Below are positions 27,665 to 36,147 of a stretch of 64,000 bases of DNA, one piece after another. Under the pieces are notes generated by a model. The model saw nothing but the letters and a program-made list of their open reading frames with translations. It was not told the DNA's origin and did no database searches. Both the position numbers and the translations under genes were made by a program. This DNA comes from Streptomyces lasiicapitis (lineage in GTDB: Bacteria > Actinomycetota > Actinomycetes > Streptomycetales > Streptomycetaceae). The stretch covers positions 562,638 to 626,637 of the forward strand of contig NZ_BMNG01000004.1 of the NCBI RefSeq assembly GCF_014646335.1. Direction: 5' to 3'. Every line of letters starts with the position of its first letter. The first letter of the stretch is position 1.

Positions 27665-30079
27665 ATGAGACGACAGTCCAGCAGACGGCAGCCGCCACGG
27701 CCCGGACTCACCCGCAGAACCACCATGCAGTCCGCTCTGGGTGCGGGCGCCGCACTGGCCTTGGGCGGTCCGGCGGTCGACGGGCAGGCCGCCGACCAGG
27801 GCCCCGGCGGTCCCCAGGGCTCCATCGAGTCATCCGATGACCTGCGGCTCTGGTATCGGACTCCGGCCGCCGACTGGGAGCGGGAGGCGCTGCCCATCGG
27901 CAGCGGCGCCCTCGGCGCCATGGTCTTCGGCACCCTCGCCTCCGAGCGGCTCCAGCTCAACGAGAAGACGCTGTGGACCGGCGGCCCCGGCGCCAAGGAC
28001 GGCTACGACTTCGGCAACTGGCGCGCACCCCGGCCCGACGCCCTGGACGCCGTCCAGCGGGACCTCGACGAGCACGGCCGACTCGCCCCGGACGCCGTCG
28101 CCGCCCGGCTCGGCCAGGCCCGGCGCGGCTACGGCGCCCACCAGACCCTCGGAGACCTGCACATCGACGTGCCCGGCGCGCCGGACGCCCCCGACGCCTC
28201 GTATCGCCGCGCCCTGGACCTGCGCGAAGCCGTCGCGGACGTCACGTACACCCATCAAGGCGCCCGCCACACCCGGGAGTTCTTCGCCTCCCACCCCGAC
28301 GGAGTGATCGTCGGCAGGCTCGCCGCCGACCGGCCCGGAGCCGTCACCTGCACCCTGCGCTACACCTCACCCCGCGCCGACTTCACCGCCGAGGCCGAAC
28401 GCGACCGCGTCACCGTACGCGGTGAACTCGCCGACAACGGCCTGAAGTTCGAGGCGCAGCTGCGCGTCACGCAGCAGGGCGGCACGCTGGTCGCGAACGG
28501 GGACGGGACCCTCACCGTCAGCGGCGCCGATCACGTGTGGTTCGTGCTCGCCGCCGCCACCGACTACGCCGACACCTACCCGGACTATCGCGGCGACGAC
28601 CCGCACCCGGCCGTCACGCGCACCGTCGACGAAGCCCTCGCCCGCGGTCAGGCAGAGCTGAGGGAACGTCATGTGCGCGACCACCAGGCCCTGTTCGGCC
28701 GCGTCGCCCTCGACCTCCGTCACCAGGCGCCGCCGGATCTCTCCACCGACCAGCTCCTGAAGGCGTACGGCGGTGGAGCGCCGACATCCGCTGCCGACCG
28801 GGCACTTGAAGTGCTCTTCTTCCAGTACGGGCGCTACCTCCTCATCGCCTCCTCCCGCCCCGGCTCGCTGCCCGCCAATCTCCAGGGCGTCTGGAACCAC
28901 AGCACGGCCCCGCCCTGGTCCGCCGACTACCACGTGAACATCAATCTCCAGATGAACTACTGGCCGGCCGAGGCAGCGAACCTCGCCGAGACCACCGCGC
29001 CCTACGACCGGTTCGTCGAGGCCCTTCGCGCCCCCGGGCGGCGCACCGCCCGCGAGATGTTCGGCTCGCCGGGCTGGGTGGTGCACAACGAGACCAACCC
29101 GTACGGCTTCACGGGCGTCCACGACTGGTCGACCGCGTTCTGGTTCCCCGAGGCCGCCGCCTGGCTGACCTCGCAGCTCTACGAGCACTACCGCTTCAGC
29201 GGGTCGACCCGCTATCTGCGGCACACCGCCTACCCGGTCCTGAAGGAGGCCGCCGAGTTCTGGCTCGACCAGCTGCGCACCGACCCGCGCGACGGCACGC
29301 TCGTCGTCACCCCCAGCTACTCGCCGGAGCACGGCGACTTCACCGCGGGCGCCGCCATGTCCCAGCAGATCGTGCGCGAACTGCTCACCAACACCCTGGA
29401 GGCCGCCCGCGTCCTCGGCGACGCCCCCTCCTTCCGCATCCGCCTGGAGAAGAGCCTCGACCGGCTCGACCCCGGCCTGCGCGTCGGCTCCTGGGGGCAG
29501 CTCCAGGAGTGGAAGGCCGACCTCGACGACCCCGGCGACGACCACCGGCACGTCTCCCACCTCTACGCCCTGCACCCCGGGCGGCACATCGAACCCGGCA
29601 GCAAGTGGGCCGAGGCCGCCAAGGTGTCCCTGAACGCGCGCGGCGACGGCGGCACCGGCTGGTCCAAAGCCTGGAAAATCAACTTCTGGGCACGGCTTCG
29701 CGACGGCGACCACGCGCACAGGATGCTCGGCGAACAGCTCAAGTCCTCGACGCTGCCCAACCTTTGGGACACCCACCCGCCGTTCCAGATCGACGGCAAC
29801 TTCGGCGCCACGTCCGGCGTCGTCGAGATGCTGCTGCAGAGCCAGCACGACGTCATAGAGGTGCTGCCCGCCCTGCCCGCGGACTGGCCGGACGGATCGG
29901 TGCGGGGGCTGAGGGCGCGCGGCGGTGCCACCGTCGACATCGACTGGGCGGACGGGCGAGCGACCCGTGTCGTCGTACACGCTTCCCGGACCCGCGAACT
30001 GACGGTGCGCTGTGCGCTGTTGGCGGGCGGCGAGCGGACCTTCAAGGCGGTGGCGGGCCGCCGTCACGTTTTCCGGTAG
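27665..30079 (+). CDS. Secreted GH95 alpha-L-fucosidase/galactosidase
   Basis: 804 residues with a Tat-type leader: two Arg clusters, TRRTTMQ and the hydrophobic ALGAGAALALGG. Then an N-terminal beta domain (LWYRTPAADWEREALPIGSGALGAMVFG), a central (alpha/alpha)6 barrel and a C-terminal beta domain, the GH95 layout. Catalytic neighbourhoods visible: NINLQMNYWPAEAANL (activating Asn), TPSYSPEHG (acid Glu) and QIDGNFGATSG (Asp). GH95 enzymes invert alpha-1,2-fucosides or related alpha-L-galactosides. No transporter or other glycosidase adjoins it, so the natural glycan is unclear. Confidence 0.9.
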   Translation: MRRQSSRRQPPRPGLTRRTTMQSALGAGAALALGGPAVDGQAADQGPGGPQGSIESSDDLRLWYRTPAADWEREALPIGSGALGAMVFGTLASERLQLNEKTLWTGGPGAKDGYDFGNWRAPRPDALDAVQRDLDEHGRLAPDAVAARLGQARRGYGAHQTLGDLHIDVPGAPDAPDASYRRALDLREAVADVTYTHQGARHTREFFASHPDGVIVGRLAADRPGAVTCTLRYTSPRADFTAEAERDRVTVRGELADNGLKFEAQLRVTQQGGTLVANGDGTLTVSGADHVWFVLAAATDYADTYPDYRGDDPHPAVTRTVDEALARGQAELRERHVRDHQALFGRVALDLRHQAPPDLSTDQLLKAYGGGAPTSAADRALEVLFFQYGRYLLIASSRPGSLPANLQGVWNHSTAPPWSADYHVNINLQMNYWPAEAANLAETTAPYDRFVEALRAPGRRTAREMFGSPGWVVHNETNPYGFTGVHDWSTAFWFPEAAAWLTSQLYEHYRFSGSTRYLRHTAYPVLKEAAEFWLDQLRTDPRDGTLVVTPSYSPEHGDFTAGAAMSQQIVRELLTNTLEAARVLGDAPSFRIRLEKSLDRLDPGLRVGSWGQLQEWKADLDDPGDDHRHVSHLYALHPGRHIEPGSKWAEAAKVSLNARGDGGTGWSKAWKINFWARLRDGDHAHRMLGEQLKSSTLPNLWDTHPPFQIDGNFGATSGVVEMLLQSQHDVIEVLPALPADWPDGSVRGLRARGGATVDIDWADGRATRVVVHASRTRELTVRCALLAGGERTFKAVAGRRHVFR

Positions 30080-30097
30080 CCACGCGCTGCGAGCGCG

Positions 30098-30163
30098 CGT
30101 CGGGCCCGGGCCTGCCCCCACGCAGGTCCGGGCCCGACGGTTCCCGGTGGCCCCTCAGGGGCC
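30098..30163. terminator. Bidirectional terminator between convergent genes
   Basis: CGTCGGGCCCGGGCCTGC (30098-30115) pairs with GCAGGTCCGGGCCCGACG (30122-30139), 18 pairs with one G-U. A second hairpin GGCCCC-TCA-GGGGCC follows at 30149-30163. They lie between the GH95 stop (30079) and the amidase stop (30205). Confidence 0.85.
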
Positions 30164-30204
30164 CGCCGGCCCCGCGGACCGCACGGCCCGCGGAGCCCGC
30201 ACGC

Positions 30205-32190
30205 TCATGACCCGGACCGCACCACCTTCACGTCGGCGGCGCGCACGAACGCCACCCGGTGGCCGAACTGGATCTCGTAGTACGTGTCCTTGCCGCGCAC
30301 CACGCGGTGCGGGGCGAGGTCGAACGTCGGCGAGTAGAAGTACTCGCCGGGCAGCTTGTCGCCGACCGCGTACCGCTGGCCCGCGAGCAGTTTGTACGGC
30401 AGCGGGGACACGGCCTGCACCGGGACCTCCGCCGGGTACGCCTCCTTCTCCGGGTAGGCGCGGCCGTACACCGGGACCTCGGCGGTGCCGTCCTTCGGGG
30501 TCACGACCAGGCCGCGCGCGTCGACGGCCGTCGGCTGCTTCTTCGGGTTCTTGAACCAGGCCTTCTGGCCGAGGTACCAGACGGCCGTCCAGTCGCCCTT
30601 GCGCTCGGCGACCGCGTACTGCTGGCCCGTGGACAGGCGCGAACCCATGTCGTTCACGCCGATCGTCGAGGGCTCACCGCCCGGACGGAGCCCGATGTCC
30701 TTGATCAGCGGGGCGTCCTCACGCGGCTCGGTGTACACGCGCACCGCGCTCGAACCGTGCGGCGTGCACGTCTCGCCCGGCTTGGCGCAGCCCGTGAACA
30801 CCGGCTTGTTCTCCGTGAACTTGGGCGCCACGGTCACCAGGCCGCCCGAGGGGCCCGCGGTGCGGTGGAACGGCTTGCCGAGCAGGGTGAAGTAGTGCTG
30901 CCAGTCCCAGTAGGGGCCGGGGTCGGTGTGCATGCCGCGGATGGTGGCGGCCGTGGTGCCGGGCACCGTGTCGTGGCCGAGGATGTGCTGGCGGTCCAGC
31001 GGGATGTCGTACCGCTTGGCGAGGTACTTCACCAGGCGCGCCGACGAGCGGTACATCGCCTCCGTGTACCAGGTGTCGGGCGCCGTCAGGAAGCCCTCGT
31101 GCTCCAGGCCGACGGACTTGGCGTTGACGTACCAGTTGCCCGCGTGCCAGGCGACGTCCTTGGTGCGCACGTGCTGGGCGACGTGGCCGTCGTTGGAGCG
31201 CAGCGTGTACTGCCACGACACGTACGTCGGGTCCTGCACCATCTTGAGGACGCCCTCCCAGGTGCCCTCCGTGTCGTGCACGACGATGTACTTGATGCCC
31301 TGGCTCTTGGGGCGGTCGGCCTTGTCGTGGTTGCCGTAGTCGCCGTCGCCGAACTCCTCGTACGGCGCCGGGATCCACTCGCAGGCGAGAGTCTTCGGGC
31401 AGTCCGTCCCGGCGGCGGAGACCTTGCGCAGGCCCATGCCCCGCAACTGGGCGGCGTCCGGCGTCAGTTGGGGCCGGGCGGTGAGCGTGATGTGCTGGCC
31501 GGCGTCGGTCGTGCGCTGCTGGCCGTCGCGGATCACGGCGAACACGTCATTGGCGTACGTGGCCGCGCTCGCCCGGTCGTCGGCTCCCGAGAACCGGGCG
31601 ATCGCCCCGTACCAGTCGGCCGGGTCGGCGCTGAGCGGCTTGCCGAGGTCCTTCTGCGCGGCGGCGAGCAGGGCCGCACCGCCGCGGACGTTGGTGGCCG
31701 GGTCCTCGCGGAGTTGGTCGGCGGGCAGGCCGCTGAGCTTCGCCGCGCGCTTCAACGTCTTGAAACGGGCGGGGAGTTGGGACTCCTTGGGCGGCTCGCC
31801 CTTGGGCAGCAGGGTGCGCCGCGAGGCGTCGCCGCGCGGGTCCTCCTTGCCGTGGCTGTGGTGCGGGGCGGTGGCGAGGGCGGTGCGGGCGTCGGTGAGG
31901 TGCATGGGGCCGTAGCCGCCGGTGACGCTGGGGGCGCCGCCGTGCGCGTCCCAGCGGGACTGCAGATAGGAGACGCCAAGCAGCACGCTCTGCGGCACGT
32001 CGTACTCGGCGGCGGCCGCGGCGAAGGCGCTCTGCAGGCCACCGGCCGACTCGGCCGACGAGGCGGGGGTGGACGACGAAGGCGCGGCACCGATGAGCGG
32101 GACCAGCAGGGCGGCCGACGCGAGGGCGCCCGCCACCCTCACGGTGAGTGTGCGCGCGGGCGGGACGGGGGCGGTGACGGATCCTCGCAA
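30205..32190 (-). CDS. Secreted N-acetylmuramoyl-L-alanine amidase with lytic-transglycosylase-like N-terminus
   Basis: 661 residues. The start is TTG at 32190, supported by AGGAGG five bases upstream. Signal peptide to about residue 45. Residues 50-210 resemble a lysozyme/transglycosylase fold (VPQSVLLGVSYLQSRWD, GGYGPMHLTD, WYGAIARFSG), but the usual catalytic Glu before SRW is Gln, so it may only bind glycan. An Amidase_2 domain follows (IKYIVVHDTEG, AWHAGNWYVNAKSVGLEHEG, ILGHDTVPG), with Zn-ligand His residues. The last 220 residues look like SH3-type wall-binding repeats. It cleaves the peptide from muramic acid in peptidoglycan. Confidence 0.88.
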   Translation of the reverse strand: MRGSVTAPVPPARTLTVRVAGALASAALLVPLIGAAPSSSTPASSAESAGGLQSAFAAAAAEYDVPQSVLLGVSYLQSRWDAHGGAPSVTGGYGPMHLTDARTALATAPHHSHGKEDPRGDASRRTLLPKGEPPKESQLPARFKTLKRAAKLSGLPADQLREDPATNVRGGAALLAAAQKDLGKPLSADPADWYGAIARFSGADDRASAATYANDVFAVIRDGQQRTTDAGQHITLTARPQLTPDAAQLRGMGLRKVSAAGTDCPKTLACEWIPAPYEEFGDGDYGNHDKADRPKSQGIKYIVVHDTEGTWEGVLKMVQDPTYVSWQYTLRSNDGHVAQHVRTKDVAWHAGNWYVNAKSVGLEHEGFLTAPDTWYTEAMYRSSARLVKYLAKRYDIPLDRQHILGHDTVPGTTAATIRGMHTDPGPYWDWQHYFTLLGKPFHRTAGPSGGLVTVAPKFTENKPVFTGCAKPGETCTPHGSSAVRVYTEPREDAPLIKDIGLRPGGEPSTIGVNDMGSRLSTGQQYAVAERKGDWTAVWYLGQKAWFKNPKKQPTAVDARGLVVTPKDGTAEVPVYGRAYPEKEAYPAEVPVQAVSPLPYKLLAGQRYAVGDKLPGEYFYSPTFDLAPHRVVRGKDTYYEIQFGHRVAFVRAADVKVVRSGS

Positions 32191-32472
32191 GGCTGCCTCC
32201 TGGGACTTCCGGGCCGGTGAAGCGTGACGGGGCGTGCGGGGCCGGGCGTGCGTCAGTGGTACCGGCTCTCCGACGATCCGTCAATCATGCCCAGGAGAAG
32301 GGATTTCCCATGTCAGCGCCGGTCTGGTGTGTTTTCGCCACGGGCGGCGCCATCGCCTGCGGCGCGTCAGTGGAGTGGACCAATGCGGGGGCGTGACCTG
32401 GGTCGACCGGGGTTTGTCTGTCCACCTGTTCGGCGGAGGAGGTGGGGCCGGTCGGCGGTGACGTACCGACGA

Positions 32473-33294
32473 TTACGCGTCGGAGGCGGGGGCGCCCGCC
32501 GTAGTGGTGGGCTTCGTCGCGCGTACGACAGCCGAGTGCAGTCCGTCGGCGACGGCGTGCGTGGGCGTGATCTCGACGCCGGTGAACCCGGCGGCTTCGA
32601 GGCCCCGGCGGTACTCGGCGAAGGACAGTGCCCCGGCGATGCAGCCCACGTAGTCGCCGCGCTCGGCCCGCTGGTCGGGGGAGAGCGTGTCGTCGGCGAC
32701 GACGTCGAGCACGCCGACGCGGCCGCCGGGGACCAGCACGCGGAACGCCTCCGCGAAGACCGCGGGCTTGTCCGTCGACAGATTGATGACGCAGTTGGAG
32801 ATCACGACGTCGACCGTGGCCGCGGGCAGGGGGATCGCCTCGATGGTGCCCTTCAGGAACTCGACGTTCGTCGCGCCCGCCTTCTTCTGGTTGGCCAGGG
32901 CGAGGGCCAGCATCTCGTCCGTCATGTCGAGCCCGTACGCCTTGCCGGTGGGCCCGACGCGCCGGGCCGAGAGCAGCACGTCGATGCCGCCGCCGGAGCC
33001 GAGGTCGAGGACGCGCTCGCCGTCCCGCAGGTCCGCGACGGCCATCGGGTTGCCGCAGCCCAGGGAGGCGGCGACGGCTTCGGCGGGGAGAGCGTCTCGG
33101 TCGGCGGGGGTGTAGAGGGTGGCGCCGAAGTTCTCGTCGATGTCGGGGGCCGCGCCTGCGGTGGTGTTGCAGTCTTTGCCGTAACAGGCGGTGCCGCCTT
33201 CGGTGACCTGGACTGCGGCGGCGGCATAGCTGCGGCGGACGCTCTCGCGGAGGTCGGGGGACTGGTCGGTGGGCTGGTCGGTCGTGTCGGTCAT
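32473..33294 (-). CDS. arsM: Arsenite S-adenosylmethionine methyltransferase
   Basis: 273 residues. The SAM motif VLDLGSGGGID is at 95-105. The arsenic-binding Cys set of the family is present: C80 (SLGCGNP), C168 (ISNCVINL) and C218 (YVGCIAGAL), with further Cys at 37 and 42 (TACYGKDC). It methylates As(III) to volatile or less toxic products. It is divergent from arsR, with operator-like repeats between them, so it should be induced by arsenite. Confidence 0.93.
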   Translation of the reverse strand: MTDTTDQPTDQSPDLRESVRRSYAAAAVQVTEGGTACYGKDCNTTAGAAPDIDENFGATLYTPADRDALPAEAVAASLGCGNPMAVADLRDGERVLDLGSGGGIDVLLSARRVGPTGKAYGLDMTDEMLALALANQKKAGATNVEFLKGTIEAIPLPAATVDVVISNCVINLSTDKPAVFAEAFRVLVPGGRVGVLDVVADDTLSPDQRAERGDYVGCIAGALSFAEYRRGLEAAGFTGVEITPTHAVADGLHSAVVRATKPTTTAGAPASDA

Positions 33295-33335
33295 GGCTGC
33301 CGCGCTCCCCTACGTCGTCTACGTCATCGATCGAC

Positions 33336-33371
33336 GTCTGTATCGATTTCTGTATCGATGTCTGTCTATGC
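33336..33371. promoter_or_regulatory. 12-bp direct repeats between arsM and arsR, probable ArsR operator region
   Basis: GTCTGTATCGAT (33336-33347), TTCTGTATCGAT (33348-33359) and a degenerate GTCTGTCTATGC (33360-33371); another GTGTATCG lies at 33383-33390. The period-12 direct repeat sits in the 116-base divergent promoter gap. Confidence 0.6.
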
Positions 33372-33410
33372 AAGCTTGCTCCGTGTATCGAAACCTGTCA
33401 ACATAGATGA

Positions 33411-33800
33411 ATGTCGAATCAAGAGGTGGTGGTGCTCGGTCAGGACGATGACGGCTGCTGCCCCGCGCTGCTCACCGCGCCCATGGACGAGGGTCAGGCA
33501 GTCGGGCTGGCCAAGGTCTTCAAGGCGCTCGGCGACCCGGTGCGGCTGCGGCTGCTTTCGATGATCGCCTCGCGCGCCGGGGGAGAGATCTGCGTCTGCG
33601 ACCTCACGCCCGCCTTCGACCTGTCGCAGCCGACGATCTCGCACCACCTCAAGCTCCTGAAGCAGGCCGGACTCATCGACTCCGAGCGCCGCGGGACATG
33701 GGTGTACTACCGGCTCCTGCCGGAGATGACGGACCGGCTGGCCGCGATCCTCGCCGACCGCCCGAACGCTCCCGAATCGGAGGCGCGCGCCCATGCCTGA
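33411..33800 (+). CDS. arsR: ArsR-type arsenite-responsive repressor
   Basis: 129 residues. Winged helix-turn-helix: KVFKALGDPVRLRLLSMIAS, then the metal site EICVCDL in the alpha-3 position, recognition helix LSQPTISHHLKLLKQAGLI and wing ERRGTWVYYRL. A second Cys pair lies at the N-terminus (DDGCCPALL). ATG at 33411 with a very short leader. It should release DNA on binding As(III)/Sb(III) through CVC. Its 3' end overlaps the arsC remnant by 8 bases. Confidence 0.93.
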   Translation: MSNQEVVVLGQDDDGCCPALLTAPMDEGQAVGLAKVFKALGDPVRLRLLSMIASRAGGEICVCDLTPAFDLSQPTISHHLKLLKQAGLIDSERRGTWVYYRLLPEMTDRLAAILADRPNAPESEARAHA

Positions 33801-33951
33801 CGCCGCGTCACTTCCGGAGGCATCCCCGAGCCCGAAGCCGTCCGTCCTGTTCGTGTGCGTGCACAACGCGGGCTGCGTCGAGGCCGTACGCCCGATCCGA
33901 GACGAGATCGAGCGGCGCGTACGAGGGTTGCTCGCCGAACTGGCCGCGTGA
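33793..33951 (+). pseudogene. arsC: Arsenate reductase (ArsC) remnant with internal in-frame deletion
   Basis: Only 52 codons from ATG 33793. The first half has the start of a low-molecular-weight phosphatase-type arsenate reductase, SVLFVCVHNAG. It then jumps directly to the family's C-terminal helix, VEAVRPIRDEIERRVRGLL. About 80-100 residues that normally lie between are gone, including the P-loop Arg and the two redox Cys, yet the frame is kept. The junction is at about 33874. The coupled overlap with arsR shows the old operon order arsR-arsC. It cannot be an active reductase; whether the peptide is made is unknown. Confidence 0.8.
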
Positions 33952-33982
33952 CCGCAGCACTCTCACTGACGGTCCACGATTC

Positions 33983-33994
33983 CCTGAATTCAGG
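33983..33994. promoter_or_regulatory. Palindrome before the CmtR-like gene
   Basis: CCTGAATTCAGG, a perfect 12-bp palindrome centred 28 bases upstream of the GTG start of the CmtR-like repressor; TTGAATG follows it. Candidate autoregulatory operator. Confidence 0.5.
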
Positions 33995-34015
33995 ATTGAA
34001 TGTACTGTCGGAGAC

Positions 34016-34351
34016 GTGCTGACCATCGCCTCCGACATCGACGTCCTCGCCCGCTTCGGCCGCGCGCTCGCCGACCCCATCCGGTGCCGGATCCTGCTCG
34101 CCCTGCGCGAGGCCCCGGCCTACCCCTCCGACCTCGCCGACGCGTTGGGCGTCTCCCGTACCCGGCTCTCCAACCACCTGGCCTGCCTGCGCGACTGCGG
34201 GCTCGTCGTCACGGTGCCCGACGGTCGCCGCACCCGCTACGAACTGGCCGACGAGCGCCTCGGCCACGCTCTCGACGACCTGCGCGCCGCCGTCGTCGCC
34301 GTCGAGGCGGACAAGACGTGCGTGGACGCCGAGGCGCAGGGCTGCTGCTGA
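34016..34351 (+). CDS. CmtR-like Cd/Pb-sensing ArsR-family repressor
   Basis: 111 residues from GTG 34016. Very close in pattern to mycobacterial CmtR: LARFGRALADPIRCRILLAL, recognition helix SRTRLSNHLACLRDCGLVV, a wing DGRRTRYEL and the tail DKTCVDA. The three Cys in HLACLRDC and KTC match the CmtR Cd/Pb ligands, and it ends GCC. The stop overlaps the next start (TGATG), so repressor and transporter are coupled. CmtR identity is inferred from ligand pattern. Confidence 0.85.
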   Translation: MLTIASDIDVLARFGRALADPIRCRILLALREAPAYPSDLADALGVSRTRLSNHLACLRDCGLVVTVPDGRRTRYELADERLGHALDDLRAAVVAVEADKTCVDAEAQGCC

Positions 34352-35055
34352 TGTCGGCGATATCCTTCGGGCCGTCCCCGGCCCGCCGTGACGCGCTCGC
34401 CCGTCGCATCCGGCTTCTGGTCGCGGCGACGATCACGTACAACGTCGTCGAGGCGGTCGTCGCCCTCACCGCCGGAACCCTCGCGTCCTCCACCGCGCTG
34501 ATCGGCTTCGGTCTGGACTCCGTCATCGAGGTCTCCTCCGCCACCGCCGTCGCCTGGCAGTTCTCCGCCCGCGAGCACGCGGTGCGCGAGGCCCGCGAGA
34601 GGACGACCCTGCGGATCATCGCGCTGTCCTTCTTCGCGTTGGCGGCGTACGTGTCGATCGACGCGGCACGCGCATTGGCAGGCAGCGGCGAGGCCGAGAG
34701 CTCCGTGCCGGGCATCGCCATCGCCTCGCTCTCCCTGCTGATCATGCCGTTCCTGTCGGCCGCGCAGCGCCGCGCGGGCCGCGCCCTCGGTTCGGCGTCC
34801 GCGGTGGCGGACTCCAAGCAGACCCTTCTGTGTACGTACCTCTCCGCGGTCCTCCTCGTGGGCCTCCTCCTGAACGCGACCCTCGGTTGGTCCTGGGCCG
34901 ACCCCATCGCCGCCCTGGTCATAGCCGCCGTCGCCGTGAAGGAAGGGCGCGACGCGTGGCGGGGGAAGGGGTGCTGTGCGGCTCCGGCGTCGGCGCCCGC
35001 TGCGGCGGAGGCGCGTGAGGGAGGGTGCGGGGGTGGGTGTGACTGCTGCGGGTGA
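34351..35055 (+). CDS. Cation-diffusion-facilitator metal exporter with Cys-rich tail
   Basis: 234 residues, about six membrane helices. The start of the CDF core is IRLLVAATITYNVVEAVVAL; the metal-site helix reads ALIGFGLDSVIEV, and later VADSKQTLLCTYLSAVLL and SWADPIAALVIAA. The usual long cytoplasmic domain is missing. Instead, the C-terminus ends in a Cys/Gly tail (GKGCC, then GGCGGGCDCCG) that could hold Cd, Zn or Pb. It is translationally coupled to the CmtR-like gene, so it probably pumps out the metal sensed by that repressor. Confidence 0.85.
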   Translation: MSAISFGPSPARRDALARRIRLLVAATITYNVVEAVVALTAGTLASSTALIGFGLDSVIEVSSATAVAWQFSAREHAVREARERTTLRIIALSFFALAAYVSIDAARALAGSGEAESSVPGIAIASLSLLIMPFLSAAQRRAGRALGSASAVADSKQTLLCTYLSAVLLVGLLLNATLGWSWADPIAALVIAAVAVKEGRDAWRGKGCCAAPASAPAAAEAREGGCGGGCDCCG

Positions 35056-35165
35056 AACGTCGGTGAGCTCCTGCACGAGTGCCGCATCGATGCCCCGCTC
35101 GAGCGCGAGCTTTCCGCGCTCTCGCGGGGCACGACGCCGCCTCGGGGCCGAGGAGCCAATTGGCC

Positions 35166-35942
35166 CTACACGCCCGTGATCTGTCTGATCCAGGCGCGGC
35201 TGTTGACGATGTTGGTGTAGCCGCTCCAGCCTCCGGACGGCTTCGGGCCGACCGCGCTGACGCCCGCCTGCACCCATCGGCCGGACGGGCTCCACACCAT
35301 CAGCGGTCCGCCGGAGTCGCCGCCGGCCGTGGTGCCGTTGCCCGCGCCGAAGCACAGGACGGCGGGGTTCGCCGGGGTGCAGTTGGTGCCGATCATGGCG
35401 CCCCTGGCGTACTTGAGCCTGGTGGGCAGCGGGCCGCCCCAGTCGGCGCGCTCGGCGCCCCAGCCGTAGACCTCGGCCGTCTGGTTCTGGGCGAGGTCGG
35501 CGGCGCTCGCCAGCGGGGAGTAGGTGGTGTTCACGTTCCGGTCCAACTGCACCAGGGCGACGTCGTTACTGGGCCAGTTGTAGTTGGGGTGCTGGACGAC
35601 GTTGACGGCCTGGGCGGTGATGCCGCCCTGCGTGCGGTCGAGGGAGCCGATCCGGACGAGGGGACGGTCGCCCGGACCCACGCAGTGGGCGGCGGTGAGC
35701 ACCCAGCGCGGGGCGATGATGGTCGACGTACAGCGGTGGTTCGCGCCCCCGAGTGATGCGATGGAGGGCTTCTGTACGGTGACGAACTGGCCGCCGACGA
35801 TGCGGGTGCCGACCGAGCCGGGGGCGGTGTCCTGGCCGGTGCTCCCGTGAGCGGCCGCGGGTACGGCGAGCGCGCTGGTGGCCAGTGCTGTGAGCGCCGC
35901 TCCGAGCAGCGGCAACCTGCGTATGACGGTTCGCTTTCTCAT
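35166..35942 (-). CDS. Secreted trypsin-like serine protease
   Basis: 258 residues from ATG 35942. Signal peptide MRKRTVIRRLPLLGAALTAL cleaved near PAAA, a short propeptide and the new N-terminus RIVGGQ. The S1 triad is visible: TAAHC (His), NDVALVQL (Asp) and GGDSGGPL (Ser). The oxyanion and specificity-pocket region AGGDSGGP is trypsin-like. Members of the family such as SGT process extracellular proteins during differentiation. It stands alone; the promoter would lie in 35943-36147. Confidence 0.92.
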   Translation of the reverse strand: MRKRTVIRRLPLLGAALTALATSALAVPAAAHGSTGQDTAPGSVGTRIVGGQFVTVQKPSIASLGGANHRCTSTIIAPRWVLTAAHCVGPGDRPLVRIGSLDRTQGGITAQAVNVVQHPNYNWPSNDVALVQLDRNVNTTYSPLASAADLAQNQTAEVYGWGAERADWGGPLPTRLKYARGAMIGTNCTPANPAVLCFGAGNGTTAGGDSGGPLMVWSPSGRWVQAGVSAVGPKPSGGWSGYTNIVNSRAWIRQITGV

Positions 35943-36147
35943 AACTGTCCTGCCTTTTGTGGGGGGTTGAGGGGGGAGGACTAGCTGATCTTGCATGTCA
36001 TGTCCGCGACATCGACGTGATGTGTACCATTTCACACGTCACACAACAGCTGGAAGTCCCGTACGGTGTCGAGTTTCTGACGCTGTGTCATTGCGCTGGT
36101 GGGTGAAGGCCAATAGCCTGTGCGACCTTCGCGTTGTGGGGGGTCTC

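Noticed and set aside
32224..33564. Plus-strand frame opposite arsM
   Set aside because: Shadow of arsM, whose SAM and Cys motifs are unmistakable.
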